From Cytophagales bacterium (GTDB lineage Bacteria > Bacteroidota > Bacteroidia > Cytophagales > Cyclobacteriaceae), in the NCBI GenBank assembly GCA_003537495.1, contig DPSB01000059.1, positions 1-9,180 on the forward strand: DNA of 9,180 bases. Reading direction: 5' to 3'. Shown here in pieces: positions 1-6,354 of this stretch. The notes beneath the pieces are model-generated. The model saw only the letters and a list, made by a program, of their open reading frames with translations, searched no databases and was not told where the DNA came from. Each line of letters starts with the position of its first letter. Position 1 is the first letter of the stretch. The translations under genes were made by a program, and so were the position numbers.

Positions 1-1361
1 TCGGCATCATACTTTGGATAATAAGTTCCATTAGCTACCCAAATTTGCGTAATGCCGCTATTATACTTTGCGGCAATAAGTGCATCTGCCAACTCCTTTA
101 CAGCATTGGCCCAGCTACTTCCATTGCCATTTCTTGTGCTATCTACAAAAACAATTCCCGATCCGTTGGGTACCGCTAGCGCTAACTGTTTCTCATATAC
201 GCCACAATCTACTTTGCCGTAATGGATACGCGGATTATAATCAAGGTCATTATTTATACTACCCGGAACATAGCTGTTGAGGCCTCCATTTATACCTGGA
301 CTGCATAGCTGCAACCGATAGTCCCCGGATATAGATGGTGCAAGGGTTGCAGCAACCGGGGTCGTAAACAAAGGGTCTGAATTTTGATTTTTTGTACCAG
401 TGTAGCCCCCTTCAATAATTGAATAATTAACGAGCGGTACACTGGCTATATCGCTGTTAAATATTGAATTCGAAAATCCAGCAGCAAGGTTACCCCATAT
501 AATGCAATTACTGATTTCAGGATCCGAATCTGCAGAATTTCTTATAGCCCCACCCGTTGTTGTAGCATTATTTCCTGAAAAACTGCAATTGACTATTTGC
601 GGTGCAGATGCATTTACATTATACAAAGCTCCGGCATCTACAGCAGTATTTCCTGCAAACAGACAGTTGGTTAAAGGAGGTGAAGCATTGTCGCATACCA
701 TTCCACCACCATTATTGGTGGTGATATTTGCAGAAAATACACAATTACTGATTGTGGGTGAAGAAGAATTGATTCGCATGCCGGCACCACTTCCCCTTCC
801 AAGGGAAATGGCATTCACTGTTATTGTCCCTGTGCCATTAGCATTGCCATACCTGATGTGAAAGCCATTGAGCGCTGTTCCGCTAACCGTTCCCGCAGAA
901 ACTACCACATGGTAACAGTTATCTGTGTACGAACCAGCAGTGCCCAAATCGCCACTGAGTATCGAAATATTGGTAGCAAAGTTTCGCTGATTGGTGGCTG
1001 TTTCTGTTCCGTTAAATCCACCAAAAATGCGGACACCGTTTTTGAGCACAAATGCATTATCGCGGTCACCAACCGTTATTATCGTTAGAGCATCTGCCCG
1101 TCTATTGGGAATATATGTACCGGCGGCTACCCAAATATCATCGCCCGCAACAGATGCATTAATCACAGCCTGTAAATCATTACTGGCTGTTGCCCAACTG
1201 GTATAAGGGGCTGAGCCCGCGCTGCCGGGTTTTACATACCGGACCACAGCCTGAACTTGAGCAGCGGAGCAGACATAAAAAATGATCAGCAAAAATAATC
1301 TTACATAAATGCGGGTATCATGACAAAGCAGTCTTTGTACCTGGATGAGTAGCTTTGGCAT
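1..1361 (-). CDS. Secreted right-handed β-helix protein, tandem modules (3' end lies outside the window)
   Basis: The gene starts at ATG 1361-1359 and stays open to the window edge, giving 453 visible residues; a TAA four codons upstream fixes the start. A signal peptide with a long basic n-region (hydrophobic core about 21-31, likely cleavage near 38) implies export. Residues 41-85 form an entry segment (SWATASNDLQAVINA, then DDIWVAAGTYIPN). Residues 195-290 hold about four β-helix rungs of the form xxNCxFxxNxxxxxGGA. Residues 312-390 (SDPLF, GDYRLQ, SPGING, DLDYNPRI, VDCGVYE) match the pattern that closes such modules in choice-of-anchor-Q proteins. At residue 404 a second entry segment begins (FVDSTRNGNGSSWANAV, then IWVANGTYYPKYDA), so the protein is built of repeated modules and is probably very long. 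A cell-surface adhesin or glycan-binding role is typical but unproven. It lies downstream of, and collinear with, the response regulator, with its own putative promoter. Any C-terminal sorting domain would be beyond the window. Confidence 0.88.
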   Translation of the reverse strand, partial: MPKLLIQVQRLLCHDTRIYVRLFLLIIFYVCSAAQVQAVVRYVKPGSAGSAPYTSWATASNDLQAVINASVAGDDIWVAAGTYIPNRRADALTIITVGDRDNAFVLKNGVRIFGGFNGTETATNQRNFATNISILSGDLGTAGSYTDNCYHVVVSAGTVSGTALNGFHIRYGNANGTGTITVNAISLGRGSGAGMRINSSSPTISNCVFSANITTNNGGGMVCDNASPPLTNCLFAGNTAVDAGALYNVNASAPQIVNCSFSGNNATTTGGAIRNSADSDPEISNCIIWGNLAAGFSNSIFNSDIASVPLVNYSIIEGGYTGTKNQNSDPLFTTPVAATLAPSISGDYRLQLCSPGINGGLNSYVPGSINNDLDYNPRIHYGKVDCGVYEKQLALAVPNGSGIVFVDSTRNGNGSSWANAVKELADALIAAKYNSGITQIWVANGTYYPKYDA

Positions 1362-1376
1362 ATAAAAAGTTTATAC

Positions 1377-1384
1377 CGAAACTA
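1377..1384 (-). promoter_or_regulatory. Putative -7 promoter box of the β-helix gene
   Basis: On the minus strand the sequence TAGTTTCG resembles the Bacteroidota -7 consensus TAnnTTTG (one mismatch in the fixed positions). It lies 15 bp upstream of the start codon, which implies a short leader. No convincing -33 element is visible; a palindrome-like site begins 23 bp further upstream, consistent with activator dependence. Inferred from sequence only. Confidence 0.4.
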
Positions 1385-1406
1385 TCCAGATATTAAAGGG
1401 ATGGGC

Positions 1407-1423
1407 ATACCCCGTTGGGTGAA
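1407..1423 (-). promoter_or_regulatory. Imperfect palindrome, candidate response-regulator operator upstream of the β-helix gene
   Basis: The minus strand reads TTCACCCAACGGGGTAT. It matches 13 of 17 positions of the perfect palindrome ATACCCCAATGGGGTAT found upstream of the kinase gene. The promoter-proximal half-site GGGGTAT is intact and the distal half is degenerate. Its centre lies 31 bp upstream of the first base of the putative -7 box, against 32 bp at the kinase promoter. A further ATGGGC at 1401-1406 may be an extra half-site. NarL-type regulators are known to bind TACYYMT-like heptamers in inverted pairs, which this resembles. Confidence 0.5.
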
Positions 1424-1463
1424 ATTGCGAGGAAAATAATTTGATCAAAAAGGGCAGATATAC

Positions 1464-2120
1464 TTACAGCTTAGATATGGCTTTCATCTGGCCACCTTTA
1501 ATAATAGCTTCAGCCCGGCTGCTGACGTGCAGTTTTTTGTAAATATGCTTAACATGGGTGCGTACCGTATCGTAGCTGATGCTGGCTTTATCTGCAATCA
1601 TTTTAAAATCAAGGCCTTCCGTCATTAACTGGAGGATTTCCTTTTCCCGCTCACTTAACTCAATATCGGATTGCCCCGGTACGGGGGCCATGAACCGGTT
1701 GGCATTAAAAAAAGAAACAACTTTTTTAGCAACGCCCACATTCATGGCTGCACCACCATTATACACTTCCCTTATGGCATCGAGGTACTTCCCTGGAGGG
1801 TCATTTTTCAGGATATATCCGGATGCCCCGGAGCATAATGCATGAAATATTTTTTCACTGTCGTTAAATACCGTTTGAATCACAATTTTAATATCCGGAA
1901 AATGAGCGCTGAGTTGCCTGGTTACTTCAATGCCATCGGGCCCAGGCATTTCTATATCCATCAATACCACATCAGGTGACGACTTCCTGATTTTCTCCAC
2001 ACAGCTTGTCCCATCGCTAAAGGCACCTGTGCAATTGAAGCCGGGAGTGCCATTCAAAATGGCTTCAAGCGCTTCCCTAACCAACTTATTATCTTCAAAT
2101 ATAGCAACGCGTATTTCCAT
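1464..2120 (-). CDS. LuxR/NarL-family response regulator
   Basis: A 218-residue, full-length two-component output protein. Residues 1-120 form a receiver domain: acidic pocket E9/D10, phospho-acceptor D55 in VVLMDIEMPGPDG, T83, and K105 in GYILKND. After a linker (about 140-152), residues 154-211 form a LuxR-type helix-turn-helix with LSEREKEILQLMTEGLDFKMIA and the recognition region TVRTHVKHIYKKLHVSSRAEAI. Phosphorylation would come from the kinase encoded immediately upstream; the intergenic gap is only 21 bp, so the two are surely co-transcribed and form a cognate pair. No ribosome-binding site is seen, as usual in Bacteroidota. The likely targets are the palindromes upstream of the kinase and of the β-helix gene, which is an inference. 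All key residues are present and nothing looks broken. Confidence 0.95.
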   Translation of the reverse strand: MEIRVAIFEDNKLVREALEAILNGTPGFNCTGAFSDGTSCVEKIRKSSPDVVLMDIEMPGPDGIEVTRQLSAHFPDIKIVIQTVFNDSEKIFHALCSGASGYILKNDPPGKYLDAIREVYNGGAAMNVGVAKKVVSFFNANRFMAPVPGQSDIELSEREKEILQLMTEGLDFKMIADKASISYDTVRTHVKHIYKKLHVSSRAEAIIKGGQMKAISKL

Positions 2121-2141
2121 GCTGTTATAAAATTGAGGTGT

Positions 2142-5100
2142 TTAATTTAATTTCTCTATACCTCTTTGAGGTAAATATAAATGAACGGTTGTACCCTGGC
2201 CCGGAGAACCGGTTATCAACAGTTCAGCATTGATTTCCTTAGCCCTGTTCATCATATTCCTTAACCCGTTTCCTGGTTTTACTTCATCAGGCTTGTAACC
2301 CTGTCCGTTGTCAGAAAAATGTATAGTAATGCCATCTGCACCCTCAGTAATGGTGAAGTCAAACTGGCTTGCATTGCTGTATTTAACGGCATTGTTGATG
2401 GCTTCTTTAAACAAAAGGTAGATATTTCTCCTTATTTCAGCGGGTAATACCGATTTACTGTAATGCCCGTTGATATTGGACCTGACACGGATATTTTTTA
2501 CGGCGGCCATTTGTACGGCATAATCTTCCAGCCGTTGCAATAATTGCTGAAGGTTGTCATTGCCAGGGTTTATGAGCCAAACAATATCATTGAGTTTGTT
2601 TACCATCTCACCTGCATTATGCTGTATGACATTAAGGGAATTTTTAATTTCAGGGCTTTCATTCCCCTTCATTTGTTCCTTAGCCAGATGGCTGTACATG
2701 GATATTCCGCTTAGAGTGGCCCCTACTTCATCATGCAATTCAGCGCTGATCCTTAGCCTTTCATCCAGTACATTCTTTTTACTTTTATATTCCAATTCCG
2801 ATATCATTTGTTGAGCAGCCGTTTTTTCACTTTCGCGCTGACGTATAGCTGAAATACGTTTGTTAATTATATAATAAATAATACCGCCTATCAATAATGA
2901 AAGCATTGTCATAAACCACCACGTTAACCAAAAGGGCTTCCTGATTGTAAATGCAAATTCAGCAGCCGGCCCCCATTGCTGATGCCTGTCGATAGCCCTC
3001 ACCATGAAGGTATATTTGCCCGGAGGCACATAAGGGTATCTTGCTGCAGGTTCCTGGGAAGGATCACTCCAATCCTGATCAAGGCCGGCCAGTTTATAGC
3101 TAAAGTAAACCTGGTCATTTGTATAATCCCCACTCAGCGAAAATTGAAATGTAATGTTGTTTTGATCATACGGCAGAACGGCTGATTCGGGTAAATTGTA
3201 AAATGGTTTACTTTCTGAAGTGCTCTTAGTCTTTTTATTGGTACTGTCAGCTAAATTAAGTTTACCATCATTATTATTTAAAATCCAGTTTTTTAAGACT
3301 GCTGAAGCATGTCCATACGAACTATCCAAATTTGAGATATTCAATACGCTGGTTTCATATGAATTAATTGAATGAATAAAAACCTTGTCTTCAATGATGT
3401 TACCTAAAATCATTAACGGAGTATACAAGCCATCCTTTTCTGTAATTCGCAAAATTCCTTTTCTGTTTTTTTCGTCATTTTTGACAGACTGAAAATAGTT
3501 TGCCGGGATTCGGCTAATGCCATTATTTGAATTAAACCAAATATTTTTATTTTTGTCAAATCCCTTCAACAAGTAGGATTTACCGGAAGTTGCACCCTGT
3601 TCATCAGTTATCAGCATCATTTCATTGCCAAGCAAATACCCGATTCCAGTATTCGAACTCATCCACACTCCTCCATGTACATCTTCCACGATATTTGAAA
3701 TCATTCTTCCCGGCAGGCCTTCATACTCAGTATAATGGGTAAATACGGAATCTTTGAATTTTGTGAGCCCGTCAAATGATGCAATCCAAGCACTGCCATC
3801 CTTACTTTCCAATATCCTGAATACATTATCGCTAAGTAACCCATTATTCTTTGTTAGCCATTCCATATTATCGCCATTCAAATAAAGTACACCCCTTGTT
3901 GTTCCTATCATTAAACGACCTTTTCGATCCGCTGTTACAGAACGAACAAAGTCATTTACCTGGCTGGAACGTGAACGGTAAAACTTAATGTTATTTCCAG
4001 TAAAGCATGCTAACCCTGATTGTAATGGCGCGCCGAACTTTCGAATATAAAACCATAATTGCCCATCCTTATCAACAAACATTGGATTAATATAGCCAGT
4101 GTCAATAGAATCTGCATCTGCCAGTTTATACAATAAATTTCCCGTTGCTTTGTAAAGACCTTTGTCTTTATCACCAATAATTAATGATCCATCATTTTCA
4201 ACTATAAGCCCATTTATATTTCTTTGGGCATATCCCGGGAAATTTACCAAACGGGTTACGTTATTTTCATGATAACAGGTTACACCTTTAAATGAAACAA
4301 ACCAGCAAACGCCGTTTTTATCTATAGCGATATTGTTTATTTTATTATCCGCGATTCCCTCCTGGACACCAAAAACCGTAAATGTATTTCCATCAAACCG
4401 CGTGACCCCGCTTTCGTATGTGCTAATCCAGATATTTCCATTCCGGTCCTCTTCAATATCAGAAACCAGGTCTCCGCTCAGTCCGTTGTTCTTTGTAAAA
4501 CGCACCAGGCTCTTCCCATTATATACAGCCACTCCGCTATCTGTACCAATCCAGATATTCCCTTTTCGGTCTTCTGTAAAACAACTCACCACATCATGGT
4601 TCAACCCGTCAGCCTTGGTAAGATGTATAAATTTACTTTCATCAAATATTGATATCCCATTCCTGCTGCCGATCCAAACCCGGTTTTTCGAATCTGACAT
4701 CAGCCCCCTTACCCCATTCGACCGCATCCCTTCCTTCTTAGTAAAATGAGTAAAGTACTTCCCATCGAAACGGGTTATGCCATTAACAAGGTTTTTCATC
4801 CAGACATTGCCATGTTTATCTTCTGTAAAACCACTACTGCCACCAACTCCGACAGCATTCAGTTTCATGTTTTTATAATGGGTAAAACGATTTCCATCAT
4901 AGCAACTTATTCCTTTTGCACCGGAGTATATCCATATATTACCCTTGCTGTCTTCAAATGAATAAAAAACAAGATCAGCCATAAGTCCGTTCTTTACCCC
5001 AAACGTCTGGCTGTATTGACCATCAAAGCAGATGAGTCCATCAAATGTTGAAAACCAAAGGTTGCCTTTACGATCTTCCATGACATGGAACACATTTGAA

Positions 5101-5672
5101 GAAGAAAATCCATGGAACGCATTCAACTCTTTCATGTTATAGCGCGATCCAGGCCTTACGGACATGGGCAACAATTTTTTCATTGCAGGCTTCCGGCATG
5201 GCACCACCTCGCCAATTGCAGGAACCCGTACACCGGTGATAACCGAATCCTTATGAGATCCAGTCCTTTTGGCAGACGATGAATCCAAATTGAATAAAAC
5301 CTGTATTAGTTTATCCTCATCAATACTGATGGTATCAGGTTTGCCCTTTATCGTTGTGCTGTTTGATTCAAGTGTATCAATAAGCAACCATTGAGCTGGT
5401 ACCGAAACTGGCGCTGATAAGAAACCCGTATCTTTTACACTCATATCTGCAGGAACGGGAACGCCTGTTTTGGCCGGTTGCCCTTTGCTGTCCTTATATG
5501 GCAGGATACTGTCACCGGTTAGCACATTTGCCAGGTAGGGCTGTTTAGCCGGAAACCGAATAATTTGGGGTTGGGCATATAGCATCGGAGGCAGGTCTGG
5601 GTTTACATTCTCCGATTGCATACAAGCATTAAGCATGCATGTAACTAATATAATCAGAAACTGAACTTTCAT
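2142..5672 (-). CDS. Sensor histidine kinase with double β-propeller (Reg_prop), Y_Y_Y domain and HisKA_3
   Basis: An 1176-residue membrane sensor. Residues 1-17 form a signal sequence ending in a lipobox-like LNAC (C17). Residues 18-180 are a Pro/Ser/Thr-rich extension. About 13 Reg_prop repeats follow, with the conserved Trp or its equivalent at 206, 247, 291, 333, 374, 415, 457, 498, 540, 588, 629, 670 and 712 (spacing 41-48), plus a degenerate fourteenth near 764. This suggests two seven-bladed propellers, as in hybrid two-component systems that sense polysaccharide fragments. A Y_Y_Y domain lies at about 838-910 and a single membrane span at about 914-936. A coiled region and HisKA_3 follow, with phospho-accepting H980 in AELHDEVGATLSGI. 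The HATPase has an N box (FKEAINNAVKYSN, 1088-1100), G1 (DNGQGY, 1121) and G2 (GSPGQGTT, 1155). Unlike classical hybrid systems, no receiver or AraC domain is fused; the regulator is the separate downstream gene. The ligand is unknown. Confidence 0.95.
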   Translation of the reverse strand: MKVQFLIILVTCMLNACMQSENVNPDLPPMLYAQPQIIRFPAKQPYLANVLTGDSILPYKDSKGQPAKTGVPVPADMSVKDTGFLSAPVSVPAQWLLIDTLESNSTTIKGKPDTISIDEDKLIQVLFNLDSSSAKRTGSHKDSVITGVRVPAIGEVVPCRKPAMKKLLPMSVRPGSRYNMKELNAFHGFSSSNVFHVMEDRKGNLWFSTFDGLICFDGQYSQTFGVKNGLMADLVFYSFEDSKGNIWIYSGAKGISCYDGNRFTHYKNMKLNAVGVGGSSGFTEDKHGNVWMKNLVNGITRFDGKYFTHFTKKEGMRSNGVRGLMSDSKNRVWIGSRNGISIFDESKFIHLTKADGLNHDVVSCFTEDRKGNIWIGTDSGVAVYNGKSLVRFTKNNGLSGDLVSDIEEDRNGNIWISTYESGVTRFDGNTFTVFGVQEGIADNKINNIAIDKNGVCWFVSFKGVTCYHENNVTRLVNFPGYAQRNINGLIVENDGSLIIGDKDKGLYKATGNLLYKLADADSIDTGYINPMFVDKDGQLWFYIRKFGAPLQSGLACFTGNNIKFYRSRSSQVNDFVRSVTADRKGRLMIGTTRGVLYLNGDNMEWLTKNNGLLSDNVFRILESKDGSAWIASFDGLTKFKDSVFTHYTEYEGLPGRMISNIVEDVHGGVWMSSNTGIGYLLGNEMMLITDEQGATSGKSYLLKGFDKNKNIWFNSNNGISRIPANYFQSVKNDEKNRKGILRITEKDGLYTPLMILGNIIEDKVFIHSINSYETSVLNISNLDSSYGHASAVLKNWILNNNDGKLNLADSTNKKTKSTSESKPFYNLPESAVLPYDQNNITFQFSLSGDYTNDQVYFSYKLAGLDQDWSDPSQEPAARYPYVPPGKYTFMVRAIDRHQQWGPAAEFAFTIRKPFWLTWWFMTMLSLLIGGIIYYIINKRISAIRQRESEKTAAQQMISELEYKSKKNVLDERLRISAELHDEVGATLSGISMYSHLAKEQMKGNESPEIKNSLNVIQHNAGEMVNKLNDIVWLINPGNDNLQQLLQRLEDYAVQMAAVKNIRVRSNINGHYSKSVLPAEIRRNIYLLFKEAINNAVKYSNASQFDFTITEGADGITIHFSDNGQGYKPDEVKPGNGLRNMMNRAKEINAELLITGSPGQGTTVHLYLPQRGIEKLN

Positions 5673-5696
5673 GCCGATGAATTAATCAAATGGATA

Positions 5697-5705
5697 CAAA
5701 AGATA
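5697..5705 (-). promoter_or_regulatory. Putative -7 promoter box of the kinase-regulator operon
   Basis: On the minus strand TATCTTTTG resembles TAnnTTTG with one extra base. It lies 24 bp upstream of the kinase start codon and 24 bp downstream of the palindrome edge. A poorly spaced TTG occurs at the proximal side, so the -33 element is weak. The geometry would put the palindrome centre about 45-50 bp upstream of transcription start, a usual place for an activator. Confidence 0.4.
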
Positions 5706-5728
5706 AAGTAATTATTTCGCAATGAGAG

Positions 5729-5745
5729 ATACCCCAATGGGGTAT
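5729..5745. promoter_or_regulatory. Perfect 17-bp palindrome, candidate operator for the kinase-regulator operon
   Basis: The plus strand reads ATACCCCAATGGGGTAT: two perfect 8-bp arms around one central base. It is 57-73 bp upstream of the kinase start codon. A related copy occurs at 1407-1423 in the same place relative to the β-helix gene. With the adjacent regulator being a NarL-type DNA-binding protein, autoregulation is the natural reading. A transcription terminator is unlikely because no T-run follows on either strand. Confidence 0.6.
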
Positions 5746-5803
5746 GGTTAAATGATTCCAGTACCAATTCGGGTCCAGGGGTACATGCACCGGTATTTGA
5801 TGA

Positions 5804-6301
5804 GTAAAAGGTAAACCGGAATTTTTTCATATTGGCGAAAACGAATTACCTGCCTGGGAAGAAGACCGTGTTGCATATAAACTGATCGCCGGTGAAGCAT
5901 GCAACCGAAGGTCCGGTGTGCCGGTATACAGCAGATTGCATATGCTGGAAATAAAGAGTAAAACCCGCCAAAAAATATCCATAGGCGGGCATTTGTATGG
6001 TGAATCGGGGCTGTACCTACTGGAAGGGGGCATTGAAAGTGAAGGGCATGAGTATGGAGCAAAGCAAATGCTTGTTACTAAAGACAGCCATTTATGCGAG
6101 TTTATCATACAGCTAAACAGCAGCTTGTACATATTTGGCGGAGAACCATTCCCGGAGGAAAGATTTATAGACTGGAACTTTGTGTCAACCGATAAGGGGC
6201 TAATCGACAAAGCAAAGCAAGATTGGAAGGCACAGGAATTTGATAAGATTATGGGTGATGAAACTGAGTTTATACCATATCCAACATTTCCAAAAAGGTA
6301 A
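5804..6301 (+). pseudogene. 5'-truncated pirin-family protein (C-terminal part only)
   Basis: An open frame of 165 codons follows an in-frame TGA at 5801-5803. The translation matches the second half of Bacteroidota pirin-family (bicupin) proteins: PEFFHIGENELPAWEED, VAYKLIAGEA, VPVYSRLHMLEIKSK, LYGESGLYLLEGGIES, then the signature IFGGEPFPEERFIDWNFVS, then AKQDWKAQEF, and a C-terminal FIPYP. Such proteins are usually near 290 residues. The N-terminal cupin, which carries the metal-binding His/Glu residues, is missing and is not found in any frame of the 130 bp up to the kinase gene. No ATG lies in the first half of the remaining frame; only a GTG at 5918 or an ATG at 5942 could start translation, both inside the domain. 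It is therefore most likely a remnant left by a deletion or insertion breakpoint near 5800. The absence of internal stops suggests a recent event, or residual expression. It is the only plus-strand gene and is convergent with the 826-residue gene. Confidence 0.75.
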
Positions 6302-6354
6302 TCGGAAATGTATATCTGACATATATCAATTAAGGTTTCACCGGATGAATCACA

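Noticed and set aside
502..861. Plus-strand open frames at 502-861, 858-1088 and 991-1206
   Set aside because: They are antisense to the β-helix gene, whose minus-strand translation shows signal peptide, rungs and closing motifs; the plus frames are shadows.
1424..1463. A terminator between the response regulator and the β-helix gene
   Set aside because: Some T-rich stretches occur on the minus strand, but no stable GC stem precedes them, so read-through from the regulator operon into the β-helix gene cannot be excluded.
4333..4749. A 138-codon plus-strand open frame, and similar shorter frames at 2554-2814 and 4746-4961
   Set aside because: They lie antisense to the kinase gene and arise from the repetitive Trp-Gly-Asn-rich propeller codons; their translations look like no protein and have no start context.
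3600..5100. Regular spacing of similar short DNA segments about 125 bp apart, considered as a repeat array
   Set aside because: The period equals the 41-42-residue Reg_prop blade; the similarity is at protein level only, with no identical repeats or unique spacers as in CRISPR.
5748..6210. Minus-strand open frames over 5748-6062 and 5827-6210
   Set aside because: The plus strand here carries clear pirin-family motifs (GGEPFPEERF and others), so the minus frames are shadows.
6302..6354. A bidirectional terminator between the convergent pirin remnant and the 826-residue gene
   Set aside because: Only a weak 5-bp AT stem (TATAT/ATATA) is visible and there is no T-run.
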